Origin: Candidatus Gastranaerophilales bacterium
GTDB taxonomy: Bacteria; Cyanobacteriota; Vampirovibrionia; Gastranaerophilales; Gastranaerophilaceae
Reading direction: 5' to 3'
Length of the DNA stretch: 64,000 nt
NCBI GenBank assembly: GCA_944322845.1
Contig: CALUQE010000002.1
Span: forward strand, 82,367-146,366
Made by a program: the position numbers and the translations under genes. This document shows, piece after piece, positions 23,708-33,340 of the stretch (positions are counted from its first letter, which is position 1; each line of letters starts with the position of its first letter). The notes beneath the pieces are model-generated. The model was given only the letters and a program-made list of their open reading frames with translations. It ran no database searches and was not told where the DNA came from.

Positions 23708-25600
23708 TTGAAAATCAGTAACAACATAAATCAGGATATTCCTGCCAATAATAATGCAAATAATAATCCGCCTGCGTTTCGCGGCGGGATGACAAACTTG
23801 CTCAATCTTAGCGGTAACACTATGCAATGGATTGAAGATCAAGGTTTTTTAGCCTCATTCCTAATACAAGATTTTGGCGGAATGACTGTTCCAAGAACCG
23901 CTGCAGGATTTTTAAGAGATAAAGAACATACAGGACATTATAACTTCCAAGAAGGCTGGGAAGTTTTCGGCAGAGAAGGTTTAACAGGACCTTGTATGAT
24001 GGCTGTAGCTCCGCTTGCAATGCTGATTGCCGCTAAATTCGGACGTTCTACAAGTGTTAATACCCAGTTAATAAAAAGGTTCGGAAACAGCCTGAAAGAA
24101 ATTCTCCAAAAACAGGATTTTGATAAGAAATTGCTGAATAATCCGGAAAAATTCAAGCAGGTATTCTATAAAACCAACATTGAAAAAATCCTTAAAGACA
24201 CAGTCGGAGAAGCAAATACCACAAAAGAATCCGTCGATTATATACTTAAGCAGATTCAAAACATGGAAAAGATTCCTGCAGATATAAATTTAAAAGGATT
24301 TAGAGCAAAATCTAAATATAAAAAATCCTGCATGGATAATATTGTAGAGCATGTTAACAACCTAAAATATAACAGCAGTGATGAACTTAACATGTTGCAA
24401 AAAGTAAAATTCGGAACAGAAAAATTTGACAGCAAAAAAGTTTTCTCAACCAGAGATACTATTGATGCAATGATTAAGTACACAGATGATGCAATAACTG
24501 CAAACAAGCATTTAAATAAACTTGACGAAATAGAAGCAGAAAGCATTAAAAATAAATCTCTGGCTAGAAGATTAATCACAAACATTTCAACAATGGCAGC
24601 AACCCTTGGAGTGCTGTCAGTGCTTCCGAAAATATATGCAAGAAGCAATACCGCTCCCGGAGCAAGAAAAGTTGAAGACCAGAAAACCAGAGACTATAAT
24701 ATAGCATTTGAGGGCAAACAACCTAAAACAAGCATTCTTGAAAAAATAGGCAAACAGATAAATAAAAATAATAACGACTTCATATCCTCGGAATTGGAAT
24801 ACAACGGTCATAACTTTACAAATACACTTATGGCCGGACTGTCCCTTTTCGGATTACTGCTCCCGAGAGGCATGAGAGCATACAGCAGAGCACAGGTGGA
24901 TGAAGACGGTAAAAAAGATTTAACAGAGCTCTGGGAAATATGTTTAAGAGATGTAACTTCAAGCCTTGCGGTTGTTTTTGCGGTGCCAATGCTTACAAGA
25001 GCCTGCGTAACCTCCTACGAAAAGAACTCAGGCTTTGTTCTTATGCACAAAGACAGAAGCAATAAATCCAAATTAAAAGCTTCCTTAGATTTGATAAATC
25101 CGTACAGTAAAGCACATGTACTTACTAATTCTGAAATTAATGCACTTTATAATAACATTGATACGAAAGCAAAAATGCTTAATTTCTGTAAGTATATCGA
25201 CAAAAATAACGGAGATTTACAAAAAATTCTTGCAAAATCCGAACATGCAGAAACTATATTTAATAATTCAACAATCAAGCTGGACGCGCTTAAAGGCTTA
25301 AATAAAGCAGAGAAAAACAAAAAAATTATATCTGTAATTGAAAAATTAAATAAAGACAATGCAGACGACATGATAAAGAATTTAATGAAAGCTGCCGGAA
25401 AAATGAAAAGTAATAAAATTGCAACATTTGCAAGAGGCTTAACTTCTGTCCCTGGAGTTATAACTACATTCTTTATATCTCCTTATATTTTAGGCTGGGT
25501 TATACCGCGCCTAACATATAAAAATACAAGACGAATTCATGAAAAACAAGATAGAGAACGTGAAGAAAAAAGGCTTGCACAATTAAGCACTAATGCATAA
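23708..25600 (+). CDS. Large unknown membrane-associated protein with MKI...FRGG N-terminus
   Basis: Not recognised; 630 residues. The N-terminus is an Asn-rich leader ending in PPAFRGG (residues 21-27). Candidate membrane segments are MMAVAPLAMLIAAKF (about 96-110), ISTMAATLGVLSVLPKIYA (about 292-310), FTNTLMAGLSLFGLLLP, VTSSLAVVFAVPMLTRAC and a C-terminal VPGVITTFFISPYILGWVIP. Between them are long charged helical regions. GTG 23702 is possible but leaves only 3 bases after AAGGA; TTG 23708 has a 9-base spacing and gives an MKI start like two other unknown proteins here, so it is preferred. The stop codon directly abuts the convergent transglycosylase gene. Role unknown. Confidence 0.7.
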   Translation: MKISNNINQDIPANNNANNNPPAFRGGMTNLLNLSGNTMQWIEDQGFLASFLIQDFGGMTVPRTAAGFLRDKEHTGHYNFQEGWEVFGREGLTGPCMMAVAPLAMLIAAKFGRSTSVNTQLIKRFGNSLKEILQKQDFDKKLLNNPEKFKQVFYKTNIEKILKDTVGEANTTKESVDYILKQIQNMEKIPADINLKGFRAKSKYKKSCMDNIVEHVNNLKYNSSDELNMLQKVKFGTEKFDSKKVFSTRDTIDAMIKYTDDAITANKHLNKLDEIEAESIKNKSLARRLITNISTMAATLGVLSVLPKIYARSNTAPGARKVEDQKTRDYNIAFEGKQPKTSILEKIGKQINKNNNDFISSELEYNGHNFTNTLMAGLSLFGLLLPRGMRAYSRAQVDEDGKKDLTELWEICLRDVTSSLAVVFAVPMLTRACVTSYEKNSGFVLMHKDRSNKSKLKASLDLINPYSKAHVLTNSEINALYNNIDTKAKMLNFCKYIDKNNGDLQKILAKSEHAETIFNNSTIKLDALKGLNKAEKNKKIISVIEKLNKDNADDMIKNLMKAAGKMKSNKIATFARGLTSVPGVITTFFISPYILGWVIPRLTYKNTRRIHEKQDREREEKRLAQLSTNA

Positions 25601-26263
25601 TTACAAATACATCGCAAGGATATTCTTAACGTAGTTTTGTGTTTCTTTATAAGGCGGGACGCCGTCATACTTATCTACAGCACCAGGACCGGCATTATAA
25701 GCAGCCAGAGCCAGAATAACATTTCCGTTATATCTGTCCAGCATGGATTTTAAATATCTGACACCGCCATCAACATTTTGCTCAGGATCCATTGGATTTT
25801 CGACCCCCAATCCCTTTGCCGTAGCAGGCATCAATTGCATCAGCCCCATAGCACCAACTTTGGATTTAGCATTTGGATTAAATCCTGATTCCTGCTTTAC
25901 TAAAGCATTAACCAATTTTTCATCAACGCCATGCTTCTTTGCAGCTCGAAAAATAATATTTTTTATTTGCTCTTTTGTAGATATCTTTTCTGCAGGAGCA
26001 GCAGCTTGAGACGTATAAATATTGGCGTTCACACGAGTTGAAGGTTTTGTAAGCAAATCACCAAATTTCACATTTGCAGACTTTTTCAAAACATTATCAA
26101 AAGATTGTATTTGAGCCTGCTGCGCTTCTGCAGGAGTTTGCTTTTCTACAGGAGTCCATTGTGAATTTAAAGTATTAATATAATTATTCATCTGCACTGC
26201 CCGCTGCATTGCACTTGAACGCCCTGAATTAGATAACAGATTTTGTATCATTGATGAAAACAT
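25601..26263 (-). CDS. SLT-type lytic transglycosylase without signal peptide
   Basis: Cleaves peptidoglycan glycan strands. The C-terminal SLT domain (about 105-220) has the catalytic Glu125 in [14 protein letters not shown], then [18 protein letters not shown] and [15 protein letters not shown], all family hallmarks. The first 70 residues are polar and Gln-rich ([20 protein letters not shown]) with no signal peptide or lipobox. Export must therefore be unconventional, or the enzyme is delivered by another route; flagellar type III export is possible, since export genes lie at 44.8-50.7 kb. Start ATG 26263. Function of the domain is certain; location is inferred. Confidence 0.9.
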   Translation of the reverse strand: MFSSMIQNLLSNSGRSSAMQRAVQMNNYINTLNSQWTPVEKQTPAEAQQAQIQSFDNVLKKSANVKFGDLLTKPSTRVNANIYTSQAAAPAEKISTKEQIKNIIFRAAKKHGVDEKLVNALVKQESGFNPNAKSKVGAMGLMQLMPATAKGLGVENPMDPEQNVDGGVRYLKSMLDRYNGNVILALAAYNAGPGAVDKYDGVPPYKETQNYVKNILAMYL

Positions 26264-26369
26264 ATAAATAATCCTTTCATACTAAATGAACGAATATATT
26301 TTTAAAAACTTTAGTATATACACTAAAATATCCATCATTTGGTTTAATTAAATAAAATTAAAAGTCAAA

Positions 26370-26390
26370 TTAGCATGCGGAGCATGCTAA
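26370..26390. promoter_or_regulatory. Palindromic operator candidate upstream of the three-gene accessory operon
   Basis: Perfect 9-bp arms TTAGCATGC (26370-26378) and GCATGCTAA (26382-26390) around GGA. It sits in a divergent intergenic region, about 28 bases before the -10 box of the gene at 26449, so it is unlikely to be a terminator and fits a dimeric regulator site centred near -50. Confidence 0.5.
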
Positions 26391-26414
26391 AATATAGATT
26401 TTTTTTTTATAGTA

Positions 26415-26423
26415 TGGTATTAT
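26415..26423 (+). promoter_or_regulatory. Extended -10 promoter of the accessory operon
   Basis: TGG followed by TATTAT (26418-26423) forms an extended -10 element. No good -35 hexamer is visible, which fits activator dependence. Predicted start near 26430; GGGAG (26436-26440) is the ribosome-binding site for GTG 26449. Confidence 0.5.
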
Positions 26424-26448
26424 TAACGATAGTATGGGAGAGTGTTAG

Positions 26449-28404
26449 GTGAATACTGATAATTTTACAATAGATAGTTCTGATATAGAATTAGCGCAAA
26501 ATATATGCAAAATGATTACTGACAGCGATATTAGAAATAGAGCCGTCGCAAATGCAATTGCCAGCAAAATAGCAGCAAAGTATTTTGATCCAGAAGTTTA
26601 CAATGTCGATACGGAATCAGGATTGCACAACATTGGTATAGTTCTTCAAGATATTGATATTTCTGACATATACATCAATGATACTTATCTTGATGTTCGC
26701 GTTTTTTTTAATGATGAAGAAATTGCAATTCCAGCAGAACATATTGAAAATGATTTGTTGCCTGCAGCATATATGTTTATCAAAATAACTCCTGACCTAT
26801 CCGGAGCACTTGTTGTCGGATTTAAGACACCTGAGAATATTGATAAAAGCAAGCTGATAGACGGATACTATAAGTTAAGCGAAGAAGACCTTGAAGCTTT
26901 TTATGACGTAGAGCCTCTATTGTCTTCTTATAATACTGAACCTATAGACATTGAGGATAAAGATATTTTTGCATATCTTGATAACACAATTGATGACAAA
27001 AATATATTCTATTCAGCACTACTAAAATCAAAAGACGGGCGTCTCAGACTGGCAAGAGCCGCAAAAGCACAGAACATATTTAAATATGTATCAATAAATA
27101 AAGATGCAATGAATAATACATCTGCAGCCGGTTCTATTGATATAGAAGATCAGGAACTTGCATTTGCTGACGAGTTTGAGCTTGAGGCAGAGCCGCAAGA
27201 ACTTGTACTAAGTGATACATCTGATTCATTAACTAATGAAGAAAACAATCTGGATCTGGATTTTGATATAGAATCAAGTGCCGAAATCTTAAAAGAAGAA
27301 AACGCAGAAAATCTTGTAGTCGAAGACTCTAGCGAGCTTTCATCCGATTTTGCTGCTGAAGAAAATTCTGTTGAAGAGACTAATAATGTAGAGCTTACAG
27401 AAGCAGATTTAGAAGTAGATTTAGGAACTTCTGTAGAAGAAATTTCTTTTGAAAATCAATTAGAAGAGTTAGATGATTCGTCCAACGAAACTGAAACTGA
27501 TTTTAATGATGATACTGATACTATTCCAACAGAAACTTCAGAAAATTTTGAATATACAACAGTTACTTCTCCAAGTTTAAACAGTTCCGACGATGTTTTA
27601 GACGAATTAACTAATGAAACAGACGAGCAAAATTCTCAAAGTATAACAAATAACACAGACCAAACTGATGAAAAACCTGAGCAGCAAATTGAAGCGTTAT
27701 TCAATAACGGAAATGAAGCTATAGATGAAGAAGCTTCTCCGGGGTTAAAGGTATATTCAAATAAGCAAGGTTCTAAAAATGGTGCAATTAAACCATTATT
27801 AATACTAACGTTACTTATAGTTGCCGGAGCACTTGGATATACCGGATATACTAAATTTTTATCCGCACCGCCAAGTGATGATACTATTAGCTCTATAGCT
27901 CCAGATACAGCACCGGCAATTGATAAAGTAAATTCCAATAAAAAAGAAGACGCTATGCCTATTGAAACAGTTGAAACTATTGATACTCAAGAAGATTCTA
28001 ATGAAGCTACTTCGACTTCAATACCAGCTATTGAACAAAATCTTGATGCTTCCATTTTAGTTTCCAACTTAAAAGTTGATTGGGAAGTTCCTGCCGGATA
28101 TGCCTCAAATACTTCTGCAAAAAGGTATCTTGTAAAACTTGGTAAAATTATACAGTTAAATCTTAAAACAGAGCTATTACTTTTAAGTAAACCTCCAATT
28201 ACAAATAAAATTGCCGTTGAGATTAAATTTAATAATAACAGCAGAAAATTTGAAGCGTCAGGCATTACAATTTCCAGCGGAGAGAAGTCTGTTGACGATT
28301 TAATATTACAAACGGTTAATAAAGCTTTAGCAATGAACTTAAGTACAAATACAGATTCCTTTGCAAAACTGCAGGGTAACCCTATTTTGATTATACATTT
28401 ATAG
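26449..28404 (+). CDS. Single-pass membrane protein: DUF1822-like N-domain, acidic linker, TonB_C-like C-domain
   Basis: First gene of a three-gene operon, 651 residues. The N-terminal 200 residues are folded and resemble DUF1822 of cyanobacteria in pattern (IVLQDIDISDIYINDTYLDV, then IAIPAEHIENDLLPAAYMFI and GALVVGF); this match is tentative. Residues about 225-430 are a Glu/Asp/Ser/Thr-rich linker of low complexity. One transmembrane helix lies at about 446-466 (PLLILTLLIVAGALGYTGY). The outer C-terminal 125 residues resemble a TonB/TolA C-terminal fold (EIKFNNNSRKFEASGITISSG...DDLILQTVNKAL). Start GTG 26449 is supported by GGGAG and the promoter. The layout suggests a cytoplasmic sensor or scaffold coupled to the periplasm; function is unproven. 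Confidence 0.75.
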   Translation: MNTDNFTIDSSDIELAQNICKMITDSDIRNRAVANAIASKIAAKYFDPEVYNVDTESGLHNIGIVLQDIDISDIYINDTYLDVRVFFNDEEIAIPAEHIENDLLPAAYMFIKITPDLSGALVVGFKTPENIDKSKLIDGYYKLSEEDLEAFYDVEPLLSSYNTEPIDIEDKDIFAYLDNTIDDKNIFYSALLKSKDGRLRLARAAKAQNIFKYVSINKDAMNNTSAAGSIDIEDQELAFADEFELEAEPQELVLSDTSDSLTNEENNLDLDFDIESSAEILKEENAENLVVEDSSELSSDFAAEENSVEETNNVELTEADLEVDLGTSVEEISFENQLEELDDSSNETETDFNDDTDTIPTETSENFEYTTVTSPSLNSSDDVLDELTNETDEQNSQSITNNTDQTDEKPEQQIEALFNNGNEAIDEEASPGLKVYSNKQGSKNGAIKPLLILTLLIVAGALGYTGYTKFLSAPPSDDTISSIAPDTAPAIDKVNSNKKEDAMPIETVETIDTQEDSNEATSTSIPAIEQNLDASILVSNLKVDWEVPAGYASNTSAKRYLVKLGKIIQLNLKTELLLLSKPPITNKIAVEIKFNNNSRKFEASGITISSGEKSVDDLILQTVNKALAMNLSTNTDSFAKLQGNPILIIHL

Positions 28405-28424
28405 ACTGGAAGAAGTGAGTTATT

Positions 28425-30386
28425 ATGGAAAAAGAAAATAAACACTATAGTACAATCGAAAGTATTGTAAAAAAACACAAAAAATATCCTGGATTGGAAT
28501 CAATTCTAGAGGATATAATAGATGATGTATATTTACATTCAGAAGTAATTTTAAATACTGTAACTAACGAAAGTGTTGTTAATGCTTATTTAGAAAAAGT
28601 AGTATCAACATCTATAATTACAGTACCTAAAAAACTAGGAATCAAAACTAGTATAGCTTCTTCAAAAGTAATAACTCCAACTGTTAATAAAGAACCCCCA
28701 AAAGAGGAACCAAAAGTCGACAAAACGCTTGTAGACAGGCTAATTAACAATGCAGAACCGGGCATAACTGCGCACCAGTCTCAAGAGCCGGAAGTGAGGG
28801 AGTATTCTTCTGTTGAAGAAGAACAACCTAAGTCAATACTGAAAACAGAAGTAATTGATAATGTTGAACTTAACGAAGAAACTGTATTACTTAATGAAGA
28901 AGATGCTGATGAGGCAGATGTTTTGCCGGTTACTGATGAAGTAATTTTACCAATACAAGAAACTTTAACTGATAATACTATTATAGAAGAGGATAATGAA
29001 CCTGAAATTCCTTTAACATACCAAGAAGAAGAAAATGATCTTGCAGAAGAAACTCAGGAAAGTAACCTTGAAGACTATAATGACAGCACAATCACAGAAG
29101 AAAATAGTATTATTAGCAGCGAAGAAGATATTAACCAGACAGAAGAAAGCAGCAGTTATGTTGAAGTTTCAAGTAATGATAATACTATAGACTTAGATTT
29201 ATCAATATCTGAAGATGAAGCAGAAAATACGGTTGACTTAAGTTTTGAAGATATTAATGCAACAATAACTGAAAAAGATTCTGAAACCTTAGATGAAGCT
29301 GAACCTATCGATATACCCGAACCTGCTGCAGAACAAGCTAATGATATTATAGATTTAGGGAGTTTCGAAAGTGATGATACGCCAGCAGGAAACTTCCTTT
29401 TTGATGATACACTACAAGAAAACCAAGAACATACTACCAACGAAGCTGAAATACCAGAAGAGGACAATGTTATTGACCTTGGAGAATTCATCACAGACAC
29501 GGAGGAATATGACATTAGCATAGAAGAACCTAATGTTGAGGCGCCTGTACTTGATGAGGTAAATACAGAAGCTACTGAAGAGAATAACAATATAGTTGAA
29601 GATAATATTACAAATGAAGACACTAATATTAATGCGGATTTTGAATTAGAAAACAAACAAGATGATGTAATAGAAGATTTGTCATTTGAAGTTTCTGCTG
29701 ACGCATCTGAGCCTATACAAGCAGAAGATACTAATGAAGAAGAAATTCTTGCCAGTGATGAAGAAACTTCATTTGCAATAGAAGAAGACGAAATAAATGT
29801 TGATACCGAATTAGCAGAAGATACAGAGCTTGAACCAACACTCGATAATGAATTAACCATTAACAATGAAGAAAGTTTTTTGGAATCTGATTCTTCTATA
29901 GATTTAACAGAAGATATTTCTGCAGAGGATGAAATTTCTTTAAATATTGAAGAAGATGAAGATGATGATATTCTGCAAGAATCAGACAGCAGTGAAATAG
30001 ATTTTCTTCAAGATGCCACAGAGACAGATGATATTTTAAGTTTTGATGAATCATCTGGTGAAGAGATTTTCGAAATTTCCAACACGGAAAACTCTACAGA
30101 AGAAGAAAAGCAAGAAAACTCAACTATTGAAGCGGCTTTTGTTCCGGTAAATTATTCTCAATTTAATTTTGAACCCGACTCAGAAGAATTTGATGACAAT
30201 ATTGATACGGAATTAATTGTAAAAGATATAGCAGAACTTGCAAATAAAAATCCTAAAGTAGATATTATTCAAATATATAACCTTAAATATAAAGAAAATC
30301 AAACAATACCTAAAATTGCATCAGATTTGCAAATAAGTGAAGATCAGGTTATTGAAGCTTTGAATGAAATTATTGCAGTTATATAA
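28425..30386 (+). CDS. Very acidic, largely disordered protein with a C-terminal HTH-like tail
   Basis: Second gene of the operon, 653 residues, not recognised. The N-terminal 75 residues look folded and helical (IESIVKKHKKYPGLESILED, VVNAYLEKVVSTSIIT). Roughly residues 95-590 are extremely rich in Glu, Asp, Ser, Thr and Asn without obvious periodicity and must be mostly disordered and strongly negative. The last 50 residues form a helical unit with turn (IIQIYNLKYKENQTIPKIAS then DLQISEDQVIEALNEIIAV), like a winged or sigma-region-4-type HTH. It starts 20 bases after the first gene. It could be a flexible scaffold or a DNA mimic with a DNA- or protein-binding tail; this is inference. Confidence 0.7.
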   Translation: MEKENKHYSTIESIVKKHKKYPGLESILEDIIDDVYLHSEVILNTVTNESVVNAYLEKVVSTSIITVPKKLGIKTSIASSKVITPTVNKEPPKEEPKVDKTLVDRLINNAEPGITAHQSQEPEVREYSSVEEEQPKSILKTEVIDNVELNEETVLLNEEDADEADVLPVTDEVILPIQETLTDNTIIEEDNEPEIPLTYQEEENDLAEETQESNLEDYNDSTITEENSIISSEEDINQTEESSSYVEVSSNDNTIDLDLSISEDEAENTVDLSFEDINATITEKDSETLDEAEPIDIPEPAAEQANDIIDLGSFESDDTPAGNFLFDDTLQENQEHTTNEAEIPEEDNVIDLGEFITDTEEYDISIEEPNVEAPVLDEVNTEATEENNNIVEDNITNEDTNINADFELENKQDDVIEDLSFEVSADASEPIQAEDTNEEEILASDEETSFAIEEDEINVDTELAEDTELEPTLDNELTINNEESFLESDSSIDLTEDISAEDEISLNIEEDEDDDILQESDSSEIDFLQDATETDDILSFDESSGEEIFEISNTENSTEEEKQENSTIEAAFVPVNYSQFNFEPDSEEFDDNIDTELIVKDIAELANKNPKVDIIQIYNLKYKENQTIPKIASDLQISEDQVIEALNEIIAVI

Positions 30387-30397
30387 GGACTATATTC

Positions 30398-33340
30398 ATG
30401 CAATGTCCCAAATGTAAAAATGAAATTGAAGAAAATGCACTTAGATGCTGTCATTGCGGAGCCAAGGTAGCATCAATATGCAAAAACTGCGGGACAATTA
30501 ATCCAATTACTTCAACTGAATGTTCCGGATGCCATAAGGTTTTAATTAAGATTTGCAGTGAATGCGGTGCTGCGAATCTGCCGGAAGCAAAAGCTTGCAG
30601 AAAATGTGGTATTGAGTTTGTTAAACCCAAAACAATGCCGAAGCCGGAATACAATGCAAATAAGAATTCACAGCAAAAAGTAAAAGCAAAGCTTTTGGAA
30701 GCGATTAAAGATGCTGATTCAACAGTAATTACAATTACAGGAGAAAGCGGCATCGGTAAAAATTTGGTCCTTAGATATACTATAAATGAACTTAAAAATG
30801 CAAAACTTATATGGTTGCTGGGGACCTGTACTCAAGTAACACAGCTTTCACCATTTGGATACTTTCAAGATTTATTATTAACATTTTTTAATATTAACAA
30901 TTTTTGTCCTGACACACTGCAGCTCAAAAAAAATTCTATAAAGTTTTTCAAACAGGATTTTCCGTCTCTTACAAATCAGGAAATCCTTGATCTTCTAAAT
31001 TTTTTATATCCTGAAGACCTGGATGTTTATGAAAATATCTATAAAAACAAAGCAAAAATGTTTCTAATGATGAAAAAAGTTATGATTACCATCGTTGAAA
31101 AAATAAAGGCTGTATTTATTATAGATAATTTTGAAAATATTGATGGTATGTCTTTTGATTTTCTTCAAGAACTATTAAAAGACGAATATATTCTTGAAAG
31201 ATGCAAATTTATTATTATTTCATCAATTTCACGCCCCGGTCTGGGCTGTATCACATCTCCACTGCTTACAGAGAACAATTATACTGATCTTACAATTGCA
31301 CCTTTCACAAAAAATCAAGTTGATATTTTAGTTCATCAATACAATGACATGAACGCCGGAGAGGATTTTATTAATCTTGCTTATAAAGTTTCAGCAGGTA
31401 ATCCGGCTGTTGTGGAACAAATGGTTCTTTTACACAAAGAGGTTGTTAGAAATAAACTTAAACACATTCAATATAATTCTTTGGAAAGTATAATTGAAAC
31501 AAGACTTTCACTGCTAAAACAGGAAGATTTCAAGGCCTATCGTTTATTAACGGCAATGGCAGTACTGGGTAACAAATTTTATCCGGCAATGCTGGAACAT
31601 TTTGATAATAATCCGCCGGAAGAATTTGAACGCATTATTGAAACACTTGTACAAAGAGGCTTTATAAACCAAATAAACAATTTGTCATTTGAGTTTAAAA
31701 GCTATTGTATCTGGAAAAATATTGTTGCAATAGTAAAAAATGATGAAAATCTGCAAGAAATACTGAGCATATTATATGAAATTTTAAGTATGTACAAACA
31801 GTCCTCACTTGCTCTTTTAGGTTATGTAGTACAAAAGCTGAATAATTCACAGCAGGCTTTTGAGATTTGGACGCTGCTTATGAAGCAGGCCGCTTATATA
31901 GGTGATATCGGATTATACATAATCGCCCAAAAACAATCACTAAAGCTTATAGAAAACAAGAATGATTCCTTCTCTCAGAAAATAAAAAGAAATATCTATA
32001 CAAGAGTCGGCAAACTACTTGAACCTATTGATTTTGAAACAGCATTCACTTATATACAAAATGCTATAATGATGCTTGATGACAATTCTGAATTCGAGCA
32101 CATAGAATTATTAGGTTACCTTGCATCCTGCTCAATGAAAAAAGGTAATTACTGGGGAGTCATTGAATGCGCCGACAGCGTATTAAATAAAATTCCGGAA
32201 GAAATGGAGCTGGAATATACACTTGTAAAATCAAGACAAACACGCCCGTTGTTAAAACTAGGAAATTACGGTCAGGCAATTAACCTTATTGATACAGAAG
32301 TTAAACCTGTTATTGAAAAACACCTGAGCAAAGGGAAAAACACTGCAGTAATAGATATTCAAGACCTATTTGAAGTCTGGCTTGAATTATATTTTGATTT
32401 GGCCGAAGCATTAACGTTCCAGGGCGACAACAGAATGTTTGAAATTATCAAGGTAATCTTTGATATTATTGAACGTAATCAAATAAGTGATCCTGCGATA
32501 TTATGCAGGGCACACCTTACCCTTGCTCTTGCAAATACTATCAAAGGAGATTTGAAAACTTCAGAAAAAATATTAGATGATATTCTAAAAGAATATACTT
32601 TGGACAGTATGGATTCCTTTATTGTTTCAAGATGGAACTTTATTGATATAATTAATAAGTTCACGGAAAAAGACTACAACAGCTTATACACAGAACTCTT
32701 CAATGTTGTTGCATACGCGAATAATGTAAATGATAATTTTACAAAAAATATCCTAAAAACATTACTCGCAAAAATGTTTAAAGACAAAAATGAAAACAAA
32801 AAAGCACTGGAAATACTTGAAGAGCAAGTTGCATATTTTGCAAAAGAAAAAATTGCAACAGGAGTATTACTTGCCTGGTATCTTATAGCTGAAACACGAC
32901 TAATTACAAACGGAACGCAATTTGCGCTTGATATAGCAACAAAGGCTCTTGATATTGCTCAAGGTCCAAGCATAAATAATTACTATTTTATAGCCTTATA
33001 TAATAAGCTTATTGGTGAAATTTATATGGCAAAACAGGATTTTGATTCTGCCAAGGTTTATATTGAAAAATCTATATTTATTGCAAAACAATTCAACCTT
33101 GAAATAGTTCTTATAAAAGGATACCTGCTCTATGCTAAGTTATACCAAGAATTGGCACTGCCTAAATCTTCACTCCGTTCAAGCTACATAAAACAAGCCC
33201 TGAAAATGTTCCAGCTTGCTAAAAATGTAAGCATAGTATCTTCACATCCATATTTGCAAAAGACCATAAAAGAAGAATTTGCTTTACTGACTTCGTTTTG
33301 TAAGCTAAATGGTATTCTTATAAAGAAGAATTCTAAGTGA
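30398..33340 (+). CDS. Zinc-ribbon, P-loop (STAND/AAA_16-like) ATPase with helical-repeat tail
   Basis: Third gene of the operon, 980 residues. It opens with three tandem CxxC zinc-ribbon pairs (CPKCKNEIEENALRCCHC, CKNCGTINP...CSGC, CSECGAANLPEAKACRKC; residues 3-72). The NTPase follows with Walker A GESGIGKN near 114-121 and a Walker B-like VFIIDNFENI near 238-247, then winged-helix-like sequence. From about 430 to the end are TPR-like helical repeats (for example ALEILEEQVAYFAKEKIATG, DFDSAKVYIEKSIFIAKQFN). This plan matches signal-transducing STAND ATPases, such as those fused to cyclases, but no output domain is attached. It begins 11 bases after the acidic protein gene; its end overlaps the convergent gene by 8 bases. 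Confidence 0.82.
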   Translation: MQCPKCKNEIEENALRCCHCGAKVASICKNCGTINPITSTECSGCHKVLIKICSECGAANLPEAKACRKCGIEFVKPKTMPKPEYNANKNSQQKVKAKLLEAIKDADSTVITITGESGIGKNLVLRYTINELKNAKLIWLLGTCTQVTQLSPFGYFQDLLLTFFNINNFCPDTLQLKKNSIKFFKQDFPSLTNQEILDLLNFLYPEDLDVYENIYKNKAKMFLMMKKVMITIVEKIKAVFIIDNFENIDGMSFDFLQELLKDEYILERCKFIIISSISRPGLGCITSPLLTENNYTDLTIAPFTKNQVDILVHQYNDMNAGEDFINLAYKVSAGNPAVVEQMVLLHKEVVRNKLKHIQYNSLESIIETRLSLLKQEDFKAYRLLTAMAVLGNKFYPAMLEHFDNNPPEEFERIIETLVQRGFINQINNLSFEFKSYCIWKNIVAIVKNDENLQEILSILYEILSMYKQSSLALLGYVVQKLNNSQQAFEIWTLLMKQAAYIGDIGLYIIAQKQSLKLIENKNDSFSQKIKRNIYTRVGKLLEPIDFETAFTYIQNAIMMLDDNSEFEHIELLGYLASCSMKKGNYWGVIECADSVLNKIPEEMELEYTLVKSRQTRPLLKLGNYGQAINLIDTEVKPVIEKHLSKGKNTAVIDIQDLFEVWLELYFDLAEALTFQGDNRMFEIIKVIFDIIERNQISDPAILCRAHLTLALANTIKGDLKTSEKILDDILKEYTLDSMDSFIVSRWNFIDIINKFTEKDYNSLYTELFNVVAYANNVNDNFTKNILKTLLAKMFKDKNENKKALEILEEQVAYFAKEKIATGVLLAWYLIAETRLITNGTQFALDIATKALDIAQGPSINNYYFIALYNKLIGEIYMAKQDFDSAKVYIEKSIFIAKQFNLEIVLIKGYLLYAKLYQELALPKSSLRSSYIKQALKMFQLAKNVSIVSSHPYLQKTIKEEFALLTSFCKLNGILIKKNSK

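Noticed and set aside
29156..29866. Long minus-strand reading frame of 236 codons
   Set aside because: It is the complement of the Asp/Glu-rich gene and gives a Ser-rich translation, an artefact of its GAA/GAT-rich codons.
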